Part shown: piece after piece, positions 1 through 8,187 of the stretch | Numbering within the stretch: the first letter of the stretch is position 1 | Layout: each line of letters starts with the position of its first letter | Assembly (NCBI RefSeq): GCF_030435705.1 | Contig: NZ_CP129381.1 | Coordinates: forward strand, 124,001 to 188,000 | Direction: 5' to 3' | Source of the DNA: Rhizobium sp. SSA_523 | GTDB lineage: Bacteria > Pseudomonadota > Alphaproteobacteria > Rhizobiales > Rhizobiaceae | Length of the DNA: 64,000 nt | Notes under the pieces: generated by a model | Database searches by the model: none | Told to the model about the DNA's origin: nothing | What the model saw: the letters and a program-made list of their open reading frames with translations, nothing else | Made by a program: the position numbers and the translations under genes

Positions 1-14
1 ATGCGGCGGCTCGA

Positions 15-803
15 TCAAATATCCGGAATGCGACTGGAGATGTCGGCGGCGGAATCGATCACCATGTCGCGCAGCCGGTCGCGCTCCTCATTTTCCTTGT
101 CCGCCGCCAGATAAGGAATGCTCAGCGCTGCGATCACGCGGCCGGAAGGCGCGGTGACAGGGGCTGCCACGGCCCAGACGCTGCCGCCATGCTCGCCGCG
201 GTCGCTTGCCCAGCCCTGCTTGCGAATGCGGTTGAGTTCGCTCGAAAGCTTTGCCGCATCGGTAATGGTGCGAGGCGTGTATTTGGCCAGCGGTGCCGCA
301 AGGACCCGGTTGACCGCATCCGGATCCATATGCGCCAGCAGCATTTTGCTGGCGGCGCCGGCATGAAGCGGAAAGGCCTGACCGACGGCGGGGTTGAGCG
401 CATATTGTCCCTGTCCCGCAAAGCTTGCCACCACCACCACCGCCTGATTGTCGAGGACGGACAGTTTGTTGGCCTCGCCGGTCGCTTCGGCAAGCTTCTT
501 CATCGTCGGCTGCGCCACCGCCACCAGGTCGAAGGTCGCTTCCGACCGCACCTTGGAAGCAAGGCTGAGCAGGCGCGGTCCAAGGACATAGGTGCCGTCA
601 AGACGACGCTGCACGACGTTATGCGCATGCAGCGTGTTGAGGATCCGGTAGACCGTACTGCGCGGCATGGACAGCTGTTCCGACAGGCCGCGGATCGTCT
701 CGCCCGCCGGCTGAAGCTCCAGCGAAGACAGGATCTCCATCATCCGCTCCAGAACCGGAACGCCGTTCTTGTCCTTGTCGTCTTGGTTGGTCTCGTCGCT
801 CAT
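15..803 (-). CDS. IclR-family transcriptional regulator
   Basis: Predicted DNA-binding repressor or activator of 262 residues. The N-terminal winged helix-turn-helix lies at about residues 15-75, with the recognition segment around MPRSTVYRIL. The IclR effector-binding domain follows at about 85-255 (conserved GQ..LN..VG and the SVWAVAAPV stretch). Length is normal for IclR proteins. The gene is divergent from the RraA/SMP-30 pair across a 340-bp gap that carries two inverted repeats, so it probably controls that pair and itself. The effector cannot be deduced, but neighbours suggest a sugar acid or oxo acid. The stop codon falls 15 bp inside the window, so the gene is complete. Confidence 0.93.
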   Translation of the reverse strand: MSDETNQDDKDKNGVPVLERMMEILSSLELQPAGETIRGLSEQLSMPRSTVYRILNTLHAHNVVQRRLDGTYVLGPRLLSLASKVRSEATFDLVAVAQPTMKKLAEATGEANKLSVLDNQAVVVVASFAGQGQYALNPAVGQAFPLHAGAASKMLLAHMDPDAVNRVLAAPLAKYTPRTITDAAKLSSELNRIRKQGWASDRGEHGGSVWAVAAPVTAPSGRVIAALSIPYLAADKENEERDRLRDMVIDSAADISSRIPDI

Positions 804-894
804 CCAGTATCCGTGCCCATCAGTCAGTTACGAATGAAGTAAATTCTCATTTGGAGCAATAACCGATTTTTCCCGGCTCGGCATCATTCCCTCA

Positions 895-931
895 TTGACA
901 CCGGCTTTGTCAACATTCATTCTGAAATGAA
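895..931. promoter_or_regulatory. Divergent IclR/RraA control region with two inverted repeats
   Basis: The 340-bp gap 804-1143 has no convincing gene. It holds two adjacent perfect inverted repeats: TTGACA-N7-TGTCAA (895-913) and TTCATT-CTGA-AATGAA (916-931). A looser AATGA-N9-TCATT repeat lies nearer the regulator start, at about 832-850. The first palindrome contains a TTGACA that could be a -35 element. These are plausible sites for the divergent IclR regulator. No other structure was seen in the gap. Confidence 0.5.
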
Positions 932-1143
932 CAGTAGCAGTTTAAATGTGAACGAGTCGGGCTGATGGGAGTCGGCCGCAGGGGAGGATCGCAGTGAATT
1001 GGCCGGGGTGCGCCATGCTCGCCCGTGCCTGGCGCAAATGGCGCGAAGTCGGTGGTAGACCGCCAGCGACGAAAGAAATTTCAAAGACTTGAACCTTTTG
1101 ACGCCGCTCCTCCAGGGTGCGGCACAATGAAAGCAGGACACTC

Positions 1144-1884
1144 ATGATCCAGACACAGGACATCAAACGCCCGCCGCGCGAATGGGTGGAGGCGATCAAG
1201 AAGATCGGCGCCGCCACCTCTTCAAGCCAGCTCAGCAAGATGGGCATCCGCAATACCCATATCTGCGGCCCTGTTTCCAAGCGGGAAGGGGCGGTGATGT
1301 GTGGTCCGGCGCTGACCCTCCAATTCGTCCCCAAGCGCGAAGATCTGCAGGATGCGGACGAATATGCGCAGCCGGAGAAGCAGCTTCACCGGCACGTGCT
1401 CTATCACACGCAGCCGGGTGACGTGGTCGTGGTGGATGCCCGCGGCGACATGAAGAGCGGTATTTTCGGCGAGATGATGCTGACCTATTTCCAGGGCAAA
1501 GGCGGCGCCGGCGTGGTGATCGATGGCTGCCTGCGCGATTATCCGAACGCCAAACATCTCGATCTCGGAATGTGGATCCGCGGATTGACCCCGAATTTCC
1601 ACACGCAGACGGACCTGATGCCCTGGGGCGTCAACGTGCCCATCTCGTGCGGCGGCGTGTTCGTCATGCCGGGGGATATCATCGTTGCCGATGATGACGG
1701 CGCAGTGGTGGTGCCGGTGTCGCATGCCGAGGAGCTGATCAAGCGGGCCTCCACCCATCATGAGTGGGAGGAATTCTCCAAGGAAAAGCTTCTCGCCGGC
1801 GGCGAGCTCAAGCGCTATTATCCTCTTCATGACGAAGCACGGCCGGAATACGAGGAGTGGCTGCGCAACAAGGCAACCACCTGA
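1144..1884 (+). CDS. RraA-fold family protein (HMG/CHA aldolase or demethylmenaquinone-methyltransferase-like)
   Basis: 246 residues with the RraA/4-hydroxy-4-methyl-2-oxoglutarate aldolase fold. The GDVVVVDARGD strand, GE at 109-110 and the signature DGCLRD at 127-132 are present; R131-D132 match the residues that bind substrate and divalent metal in class II pyruvate aldolases of this family. This supports a lyase or aldolase on an oxo acid; RNase E inhibition is unlikely in this context. I chose ATG 1144, preceded by AGGA at good spacing, over an in-frame GTG at 1117. The stop overlaps the start of the lactonase gene (TGATG), implying translational coupling. Confidence 0.85.
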   Translation: MIQTQDIKRPPREWVEAIKKIGAATSSSQLSKMGIRNTHICGPVSKREGAVMCGPALTLQFVPKREDLQDADEYAQPEKQLHRHVLYHTQPGDVVVVDARGDMKSGIFGEMMLTYFQGKGGAGVVIDGCLRDYPNAKHLDLGMWIRGLTPNFHTQTDLMPWGVNVPISCGGVFVMPGDIIVADDDGAVVVPVSHAEELIKRASTHHEWEEFSKEKLLAGGELKRYYPLHDEARPEYEEWLRNKATT

Positions 1885-2780
1885 TGGAGGCCGCGACGCT
1901 CAGCGAGGCCGCGTTCCGGCTGGTCTGCGACAGCCGCTCCCAACTGGGCGAAAGCCCAGTCTGGAGCGCGGCGGAGCAGGTGCTCTATTTCGTCGATATT
2001 CGCGGACCGTCGATCAATCGCTTCGACCCTGCCAAGGGCGAGCTGCGCCGGTTCATGCAGTCGGAGGAGATCGGCTGCATCGGCCTGGTCAGGGGCGGCG
2101 GTTTCATCGCCGGCCTTCGCTCGGGGATCTGGCGGCTGGATGAAGAAGGCAAGCCGCTGGCCAAGCTTGCCGACAATCCCGAGGACACGGGGACGAGCCG
2201 CTTCAATGACGGCCGCGTAGGGCCGGATGGCCGCTTCTATGCCGGCACGGTGGATGAGAGCCGCCAGGGCAAATCAGCCCTCTACCGCTATGACGCAAAG
2301 GGGTTGACGAGGCTGATCGATGGCTTGATGTGCTCGAACGGACTGGCTTTCTCGCCGGATGGCGCAACCATGTATCACGTGGATTCGCCCGTCTCGACGG
2401 TCACTGCACGGTCCTTCGACCGCATGTCGGGGACTGTGGGCCCTGAACGGGTGCTGATCGATATCCCCAATGATCCGGCTGCCCGCCCGGACGGCGCATG
2501 TGTCGATTCCGAAGGCTGCTACTGGCTGGCGATCTTCGGTGCATCGGTGGTGCGCCGCTTCCTGCCCGATGGAACACAGATCGGCGAATATCCGGTGCCG
2601 GTGAGGTGCCCGACCATGCTCGCCTTTGGCGGTCCTGACCTGCGAACGCTCTACGTCACCACGGCCGGCAGCCGTCGTCCGCCGGAAGAAATGGCGCAGT
2701 TTCCAGAATCCGGCAGCCTTTTCGCCATGAACGCGCCCGTCGCGGGCCTGCCGGAGCCGCTGTTCGACGAGAATCTCTGA
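1884..2780 (+). CDS. SMP-30/gluconolactonase-family lactonase
   Basis: 298 residues, six-bladed beta-propeller of the SMP-30/LRE family. Metal ligands match the human enzyme: E23 in GESP, N152 in SNGLAFSPDG and D203 in RPDGAC; RFNDG at 106-110 is the usual substrate-side motif. Probable role is hydrolysis of a sugar-acid lactone in the cytoplasm. The start ATG overlaps the stop of the RraA-fold gene, so the two are a coupled pair: lactone opening and then aldol or decarboxylation chemistry. Transcription ends at the hairpin just downstream. Confidence 0.88.
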   Translation: MEAATLSEAAFRLVCDSRSQLGESPVWSAAEQVLYFVDIRGPSINRFDPAKGELRRFMQSEEIGCIGLVRGGGFIAGLRSGIWRLDEEGKPLAKLADNPEDTGTSRFNDGRVGPDGRFYAGTVDESRQGKSALYRYDAKGLTRLIDGLMCSNGLAFSPDGATMYHVDSPVSTVTARSFDRMSGTVGPERVLIDIPNDPAARPDGACVDSEGCYWLAIFGASVVRRFLPDGTQIGEYPVPVRCPTMLAFGGPDLRTLYVTTAGSRRPPEEMAQFPESGSLFAMNAPVAGLPEPLFDENL

Positions 2781-2801
2781 GAAAACCTGCTTATGATGGA
2801 A

Positions 2802-2836
2802 GGCGCCGGCCACGCGAGTGGCCGGCGCCATTTTTT
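2802..2836 (+). terminator. Intrinsic terminator after the lactonase gene
   Basis: Perfect 12-bp stem (GGCGCCGGCCAC paired with GTGGCCGGCGCC), GCGA loop, followed by six T on the plus strand. It ends the RraA/SMP-30 operon. Its tail touches the stop codon of the convergent aldo-keto reductase gene. The opposite strand lacks a T run, so it should act mainly rightward. Confidence 0.92.
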
Positions 2837-3815
2837 ATTCGAAGCCCATGATCTTGTGGGGCACGTAGTGCTCCGTCAGTTCCTGGATGTCTTCCGGCGT
2901 CAGTTTGATCGTCACGGCTTCCGCCGCGTCGACGATCTGGCTTTCGCGGCTCACGCCGACAATCGGTGCGGCGACGGCCGGGTTCGACAGGAGCCAGGCA
3001 ATGGCGATGCGGGCACGCGGAACGCCGTGACGCTTGGCGACATTGGCAACCGCCTGGATGACCTTGCCATCGGCCTCTTCGGTATCGCCATAGAGGACAG
3101 GGCGGAGAATGTCGGTGCCCTTGCGCAGCGATTCATGATCCTCCTCGCGGGCAAGCAGGCCGCGGGCAAGCGGGCTCCATGGAATGAGGCCAACCCCTTC
3201 GGCCGCGCAGAGCGGCACCATTTCGCGCTCTTCCTCGCGATTGAGCAGGTTGTAGTGGTTCTGCATCGAGATGAAGCGCGCCCAGTTCTTGCGATCCGAC
3301 AGATACAGCGACTTGGCGAATTTCCAGGCATGCATGGAAGAGGCGCCGATATAGCGGACTTTGCCGATCTTGATCAGGTCTGTCAGCGCCTCCAGCGTTT
3401 CCTCGATGGGCGTGATGGGGTCCCAGCGATGGATCTGATAGAGGTCGACATAATCGGTGCCGAGGCGGCGCAGGCTGTGGTCGATCTCCTGCATGATCGC
3501 CTTGCGGGAGAGACCCTTGGCATTGGGACCCTCGCGGAGCGGCGAGTTGATCTTCGTGGCGAGGACGATCTCGTCTCGCTTGGCGAAGTCCTTCAGCGCC
3601 CGGCCGACGATCTCCTCGCTGGAGCCGTTGGAATAGATATTCGCCGTGTCGAAGAAATTGACGCCGAGTTCGATCGCTTTCTTGATCAGCGGGCGGCTGT
3701 CTTCCTCGACCAGCGTCCATTTCGGATTGCCCCGATCGGGTTCGCCGAAGGTCATGCAGCCGAGGCAGATGCGGGAGACTTCAAGTCCCGATTTTCCCAG
3801 TCGTGTATATTCCAT
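2835..3815 (-). CDS. Aldo/keto reductase
   Basis: 326 residues, (beta/alpha)8 NAD(P)H-dependent reductase. The catalytic tetrad is complete: D56 and Y61 in DTANIYSNG, K88 in VLATKI and H129 in QIHRWD. It resembles the AKR group of sugar and aldehyde reductases related to YajO/Tas. I chose the ATG at 3815 because a strong GGAGGG lies just upstream; the longer frame to 3866 would overlap the glyoxalase gene. It lies 14 bp downstream of that gene and is almost certainly co-transcribed, suggesting joint handling of a reactive 2-oxoaldehyde or sugar aldehyde. Confidence 0.9.
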   Translation of the reverse strand: MEYTRLGKSGLEVSRICLGCMTFGEPDRGNPKWTLVEEDSRPLIKKAIELGVNFFDTANIYSNGSSEEIVGRALKDFAKRDEIVLATKINSPLREGPNAKGLSRKAIMQEIDHSLRRLGTDYVDLYQIHRWDPITPIEETLEALTDLIKIGKVRYIGASSMHAWKFAKSLYLSDRKNWARFISMQNHYNLLNREEEREMVPLCAAEGVGLIPWSPLARGLLAREEDHESLRKGTDILRPVLYGDTEEADGKVIQAVANVAKRHGVPRARIAIAWLLSNPAVAAPIVGVSRESQIVDAAEAVTIKLTPEDIQELTEHYVPHKIMGFE

Positions 3816-3828
3816 GATGGATCCCTCC

Positions 3829-4245
3829 TCAGTTGCTTTCCTGGATAAGCTCGATGCGATAGCCATCGGGATCGTCCACGAAGGCTATGACGGTCGTGCC
3901 GAATTTGACCGGACCGGGTTCGCGCACGATGGTGACGCCTTCTGCCCGCATCGTCTCGCAAGCGGCGTAGATATCGGGCACGCCAACGGCCAGGTGACCG
4001 AAGCCATTGCCCCTCTCATAGGTCTCGACGCCATAATTATAGGTCAGCTCGATCATCGGATCGGTCTTTTCGCTGCCATAGCCAATGAAGACATTGGTGT
4101 ATTTGCCCTCCGGCACGTCGATTGTGCGGATGACCTCCATGCCGAAATGTTTCGTGTAGAAATCGATTGATCGCTGAAGATCCCCCACCCGGATCATGGT
4201 GTGCATGAAGCGGGGCGGCCTTGCGGCGGTGGTTGCAGTGGTCAT
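3829..4245 (-). CDS. VOC-family glyoxalase I-like protein
   Basis: 138 residues, close to the usual length of bacterial glyoxalase I. Two beta-alpha-beta3 modules and all four metal ligands are present: H15, E66, H84 and E132. This agrees with lactoylglutathione lyase activity, though other VOC enzymes share the fold. I use the ATG at 4245, which has AGGAGA seven bases upstream, not the one at 4260. It is first in a two-gene operon with the aldo-keto reductase, and divergent from the SDR gene. Confidence 0.85.
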   Translation of the reverse strand: MTTATTAARPPRFMHTMIRVGDLQRSIDFYTKHFGMEVIRTIDVPEGKYTNVFIGYGSEKTDPMIELTYNYGVETYERGNGFGHLAVGVPDIYAACETMRAEGVTIVREPGPVKFGTTVIAFVDDPDGYRIELIQESN

Positions 4246-4302
4246 GACATTTCTCCTCATGTCGTTGGAAGGGTCGTGAAAACAGAAACTTATTAAGCCC
4301 GC

Positions 4303-4320
4303 GACAAAAATTGTTTTGTC
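4303..4320. promoter_or_regulatory. Perfect palindrome in the glyoxalase/SDR divergent promoter
   Basis: GACAAAA-ATTG-TTTTGTC: a 7-bp perfect inverted repeat with 4-bp spacer, 58 bp upstream of the glyoxalase start and 65 bp upstream of the SDR start. Its symmetry and place suggest an operator serving both directions. The binding protein is unknown. Confidence 0.5.
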
Positions 4321-4340
4321 CCGCCAATCAAAATTGCGGT

Positions 4341-4361
4341 AGAAAATAACAGCGATTTTCT
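4341..4361. promoter_or_regulatory. Second palindrome upstream of the SDR gene
   Basis: AGAAAAT and ATTTTCT arms separated by 7 bp (7-7-7), 24 bp before the SDR start codon. It partly overlaps a motif at 4330-4344 that recurs in the LacI-controlled promoter at 9526-9540. It could be a repressor site covering the SDR transcription start. Confidence 0.45.
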
Positions 4362-4384
4362 CGCATTTTCAGGGAGGATGACTG

Positions 4385-5167
4385 ATGGATTTGACGGGCA
4401 AGACGGCGCTGGTGACGGGCGCTGGCTCGGGAATCGGCAAGGCTGCGGCACTGATGCTGGGAAAGCGTGGCGCCAGGGTTGCCGTGCTGAGCCGGACCGA
4501 GAGCGAGATCGTCAAGACGAAGGAAGAGATTGAAGAAGCGGGCGGCGAAGCGCTGGCGCTGACGGGGGATGTCAGCCACGAGGAAGCGATGAAGGACGCC
4601 GTCGAGCGGATCGCCTCCGCCTGGGGCAGGCTGGACATTGTCGTTGCCAATGCCGGCATCAATGGCGTCTGGGCGCCGATTGACGACCTTCAGCCGCAGG
4701 AATGGGACAAGACGATCGCCATCAACCTGCGCGGAACCTATCTCACGCTTCATTATGCGGTTCCCCACCTCAAGGCTGCGGGGGGCGGGTCGATCGTGGT
4801 CGTGTCCTCGATCAACGGGACCCGCACCTTCACGACGGCGGGCGCCACGGCCTATGCGGCGACCAAGGCTGCGCAGCTTGCAATGGTCCAGCAATTGGCG
4901 CTTGAGCTCGGCAAGTCTAAAATCCGCATCAACGCCGTCTGCCCCGGCCTGATCGAGACCAACATTCCCGACAGCACCATCAAGCGCAACCAGGATGCCG
5001 CTCGCATTCCGGTGATATGGCCGGAGGGTGACATTCCGATCACCGGCGGCAAGGCCGGTACCAGCGAGGACGTGGCGGAGATCATCGCTTTCCTGGCCTC
5101 GGACCATGCCCGCCACATTACCGGCTCGCCCGTGTGGATCGATGGTGGGCAAAGCCTCCTGCGATAG
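4385..5167 (+). CDS. SDR-family NAD(P)-dependent oxidoreductase
   Basis: 260-residue classical short-chain dehydrogenase/reductase. TGAGSGIG at 11-18 binds the cofactor, NAG is at 89-91, Asn114, and the catalytic Ser141/142, Tyr157 and Lys161 (YAATK) are in place. The C-terminal GSPVWIDGGQS is typical. It should oxidise or reduce a hydroxyl or ketone on a sugar, polyol or sugar acid. The AGGGAGGA ribosome site lies just upstream. It stands alone, convergent with the ABC ATPase gene 24 bp away, and shares a promoter region with the glyoxalase operon. Confidence 0.92.
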   Translation: MDLTGKTALVTGAGSGIGKAAALMLGKRGARVAVLSRTESEIVKTKEEIEEAGGEALALTGDVSHEEAMKDAVERIASAWGRLDIVVANAGINGVWAPIDDLQPQEWDKTIAINLRGTYLTLHYAVPHLKAAGGGSIVVVSSINGTRTFTTAGATAYAATKAAQLAMVQQLALELGKSKIRINAVCPGLIETNIPDSTIKRNQDAARIPVIWPEGDIPITGGKAGTSEDVAEIIAFLASDHARHITGSPVWIDGGQSLLR

Positions 5168-5190
5168 CCGCATCTTGGCGGCGGAGCGGG

Positions 5191-6276
5191 TCAAAGCCGC
5201 TCCCCCGCAGCATCGAAAAGCGAAACCTGCGCCGGATTTATATAGATCGGCATTGCCGTTCCGAGGTCCGGCGTGTGGTCGGATGTGGTTCGCAGCGAAA
5301 ACGTCTCTCCCCCCAAGGTGCCCCAGAGCAGCGTATCGGGTCCCATAGGCTCATCGATGGTGAAGGTCGGTTCCAGGCTTTCCGTGTGCTGCGGCGAAGG
5401 CTGAAGCTGAGCCTGTTCCGGCCGGATGCCGAGTGTCGCAACCTGGCCGTCCGACACCGGATGCGTGAATTCATAGCCGTTGAGGCCGATCTCGCCGCCG
5501 CCATCCAGTCTGAAGGCCAGCGCCGCATCGCGACGGACAATCCGGCCGGAGAGGAAATTCATCTGCGGCGAGCCGACAAAACTCGCCACGAAACGATTGA
5601 CGGGCCTCTGATAGATTTCCTTGGGGCTGGCCAATTGGCGGATGACGCCCTTGTGCATGACGGCGATGCGGTCCGCCAGCGTCAGTGCCTCGACCTGATC
5701 ATGCGTCACAAAGATCATGGTGGAGCCGAGCGCCTTGTGCAGGCGTTTAATTTCGACGCGCAATTCGGTCCGCAGCTTGGCATCGAGATTGGAAAGCGGT
5801 TCGTCGAAGAGCAGAACGCTGGCATTGCGAACCAAAGCCCGGCCAATGGCGACGCGCTGACGCTGTCCGCCGGACAATTGCGCCGGCTGGCGCTTCATCA
5901 GCGGCTCGATCTGCAGGATGCGGGCTGCATCGGCCACGCGCCGGGCGATCTCGGCCTTGGGCATGCCGGACATTTTCAGGCCGAAGGAGAGATTGCCCTC
6001 GACGGTCAGTCGCGGATAAAGCGCGTAGGACTGGAAGACCATGCCTATCCCGCGCTCGCTGGGCTCTGCCCAGGTGACGTTCCGGCCGCCGATGAAGACC
6101 TGTCCCTCGGTCAGGTCCAGCAGGCCGGCAATGGCGTTGAGAAGGGTGGATTTGCCGCAGCCCGAAGGCCCGAGCAGCACGATGAATTCTCCCTCCGCCA
6201 CATCAAGATTGAGGGTTTCAAGCACGTTGACTGCGCCAAAGGAGATTTTCAAGTTTCGCAGGGAAACGCTGGACAT
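5191..6276 (-). CDS. CUT1 ABC transporter, ATP-binding subunit (MalK/UgpC type)
   Basis: 361 residues. Walker [10 protein letters not shown] at 36-44, signature LSGGQRQR at 134-141, Walker B with [11 protein letters not shown] at about 157-167, H-loop THDQVEAL, then a C-terminal TOBE/regulatory domain from about 235. It powers import by the two permeases encoded just upstream (6283-8065). Last gene of the minus-strand operon binding protein, permease, permease, ATPase. A 6-bp gap to the preceding permease gene indicates co-transcription. The domain layout is normal. Confidence 0.94.
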   Translation of the reverse strand: MSSVSLRNLKISFGAVNVLETLNLDVAEGEFIVLLGPSGCGKSTLLNAIAGLLDLTEGQVFIGGRNVTWAEPSERGIGMVFQSYALYPRLTVEGNLSFGLKMSGMPKAEIARRVADAARILQIEPLMKRQPAQLSGGQRQRVAIGRALVRNASVLLFDEPLSNLDAKLRTELRVEIKRLHKALGSTMIFVTHDQVEALTLADRIAVMHKGVIRQLASPKEIYQRPVNRFVASFVGSPQMNFLSGRIVRRDAALAFRLDGGGEIGLNGYEFTHPVSDGQVATLGIRPEQAQLQPSPQHTESLEPTFTIDEPMGPDTLLWGTLGGETFSLRTTSDHTPDLGTAMPIYINPAQVSLFDAAGERL

Positions 6277-6282
6277 GATGAC

Positions 6283-7179
6283 TTACCCTTTGACCGCGCC
6301 GGCGGCGATGCCGCGCACGAACCAGCGGCCTGAAATGAAATAGATGATGAGGGGGACGGCAGCGGTCATGATCGTCGCCGCCATGTTGACGTTATAAGCG
6401 ATCTCGCCCTCCGTTGGTGCCACGAGATTGGTCAGCTGCACGGTCATCGGACGGTTTGCGAGACCGCCAAAGGTCAGGCCCATGATGAAATCGTTCCAGA
6501 TGCCGGTGACCTGCAGGATGACGGCGACGACCAGCATCGGAATGGACATTGGCAGCATGAGGCGGAAGAAGATCGAAAAGAACTTTCCGCCATCGACGCG
6601 CGCCGCCTTGAACAGATCGATCGGTATCCCTGCGTAATAGTTTCGGAAGAGCAGCGTCATCACCGGCAGGCCGAAGATCACATGGGTCAGCACCAGGGCG
6701 TAGATCGTGCTGAACAGGCCGGTCGCCGAATAGATGCGCACCAGCGGATAGATGAAGACCTGATACGGCAGGAAGGCGCCGAGGAGCAGTGCGGCAAACA
6801 ACAGATTGGCGCCGCGGGCCCGCCAGAAGGAAAGGGCATAGCCGGTGATCGCGCCGATCAGGATCGATGCGATGACGGAGGGGATCAGGATCTTCACCGA
6901 GATCCAGAAACCGGGACTGATGCCGCGGCAATCAAGGCCGGTGCAGGCGCTTGACCAGGCCCGGATCCAGGGCTCGAATGTCACGGCCGAGGGCAGCGCA
7001 AAGAGGCCGCCTTCCCGGATTTCCGCCATCGGCTTCACCGAGGTTACGAGCATGACGTAAAGCGGCAGAAGGAAGAAGAGGGCCGATATCAGCAGGAAGG
7101 CATAGATCCCGATGCGGGCTGGACCGATGCGTCTGGGGGCAGGTCCGCTTGGACCCTCGCTTGTGTGGTGCGTGGTCAT
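6283..7179 (-). CDS. CUT1 sugar ABC transporter permease (MalG type)
   Basis: 298 residues, six predicted membrane segments. The EAA-like loop is FKAARVDGGKFFSIFFRLML near residue 205-225, which docks onto the ATPase. The periplasmic loop between the first two helices is long and contains two cysteines (ACTGLDCRG), which could form a disulfide. It forms the pore with the upstream permease; four bases separate the two genes. Confidence 0.92.
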   Translation of the reverse strand: MTTHHTSEGPSGPAPRRIGPARIGIYAFLLISALFFLLPLYVMLVTSVKPMAEIREGGLFALPSAVTFEPWIRAWSSACTGLDCRGISPGFWISVKILIPSVIASILIGAITGYALSFWRARGANLLFAALLLGAFLPYQVFIYPLVRIYSATGLFSTIYALVLTHVIFGLPVMTLLFRNYYAGIPIDLFKAARVDGGKFFSIFFRLMLPMSIPMLVVAVILQVTGIWNDFIMGLTFGGLANRPMTVQLTNLVAPTEGEIAYNVNMAATIMTAAVPLIIYFISGRWFVRGIAAGAVKG

Positions 7180-7183
7180 CGGC

Positions 7184-8065
7184 TCATCCCTTCGGCGTCT
7201 GGCGGCGGAAATATTCCGTATAGAGCCAGGGCGTCAGCACGCAGAGAACCGTGACGAGAAGCGTGGTCGCGGCTGCGGTGGCAAGGCCGATATTCTGGCG
7301 CTGGAAGAGGTAATCCATGACGAATTTCGCCGGGACGTCGGAGGAGAAGCCGGGGCCGCCGCCGGTCAGCACCAGCACCAGGTCGTAGAGTTTGACAACG
7401 CCGAGCGACAGGAGGACCGTCGCACTGATGAAGCTCGGCCGCAGGACCGGAATGACGATGTGCAGGTAGAAGCGCCAGGGTTTGATCCCGTCGATGCGGG
7501 ACGCCTTCCAGAGATCCGGATCGATGCCGCGCAGACCCGCCAGCATGATGGCCATGACCAGCCCCGCGGCATGCCAGACGCCGGCGAGCACGACACAATA
7601 GATCGCGGTGTCCTGTCCAACGATCCAATCGAAGCGGAAGCTCTCGAAGCCCCAGCCCCGAACAGTCTTTTCAATTCCGAGCGTCGGGTTGAGGATCCAC
7701 TGCCAGACAAGGCCGGTGACGATGAAGCTCATCGCATAGGGATAGAGAATGACGGTGCGCAGCACGCCTTCTGCCCGGACCCGCTGATCGATGGCAACCG
7801 CGAGCAGAAAGCCCAGCACGAGCGAGATGCCGATCATCAGAACGCCGAAGATCACCATGTTCTGGATGGATGTGAGCCAGCGATCCGTGGCGAACAGGCG
7901 GATATACTGGTTTACCCCGGCAAAGCGGGCGGCCGGGAGCATGCGAGAATCCGTGAACGAAATGCCGACCGTCCAGATCATCGTGCCGAGATAGGCGAAG
8001 ACAACAATCAGGATGGCGGGCATCAGGCCGACATAGACGCTCCAGCGGATAGGTCGCTGCTTCAT
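7184..8065 (-). CDS. CUT1 sugar ABC transporter permease (MalF type)
   Basis: About 293 residues from the ATG at 8065 (MKQRPIRWS), giving a short cytoplasmic N-terminus before the first helix. An in-frame ATG at 8119 would add 18 residues, and the frame is open to 8191 without good ribosome sites. Six membrane segments; EAA-type loop around WKASRIDGIKPWRFYLHIVIP. It pairs with the downstream permease. The unusually wide 122-bp gap from the binding-protein gene contains a strong stem-loop. Confidence 0.9.
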   Translation of the reverse strand: MKQRPIRWSVYVGLMPAILIVVFAYLGTMIWTVGISFTDSRMLPAARFAGVNQYIRLFATDRWLTSIQNMVIFGVLMIGISLVLGFLLAVAIDQRVRAEGVLRTVILYPYAMSFIVTGLVWQWILNPTLGIEKTVRGWGFESFRFDWIVGQDTAIYCVVLAGVWHAAGLVMAIMLAGLRGIDPDLWKASRIDGIKPWRFYLHIVIPVLRPSFISATVLLSLGVVKLYDLVLVLTGGGPGFSSDVPAKFVMDYLFQRQNIGLATAAATTLLVTVLCVLTPWLYTEYFRRQTPKG

Positions 8066-8158
8066 GGTGGTTCCGTGCTCTGCTTTGGGGGCCGGGCGGT
8101 GAGAGGCGGTGAGAGGCATCTGCCAAACGCCTTGGAGGCGGGTGCCAAACGGGGTTAT

Positions 8159-8181
8159 GAGGCGGCAGAGACTGCCGCCTC
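8159..8181 (-). repeat. Intercistronic stem-loop after the binding-protein gene
   Basis: Perfect 10-bp arms GAGGCGGCAG and CTGCCGCCTC with a 3-nt loop, 7 bp beyond the stop of the solute-binding protein gene and before the permease gene. There is no T run. It probably protects the binding-protein message from 3' decay or partly attenuates read-through, so that binding protein exceeds permease. Confidence 0.75.
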
Positions 8182-8187
8182 GCCAGG

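Noticed and set aside
2781..2834. The 2802-2836 hairpin as a bidirectional terminator for the aldo-keto reductase operon as well.
   Set aside because: Only the plus-strand side has a T run; the minus-strand side is followed by mixed sequence.
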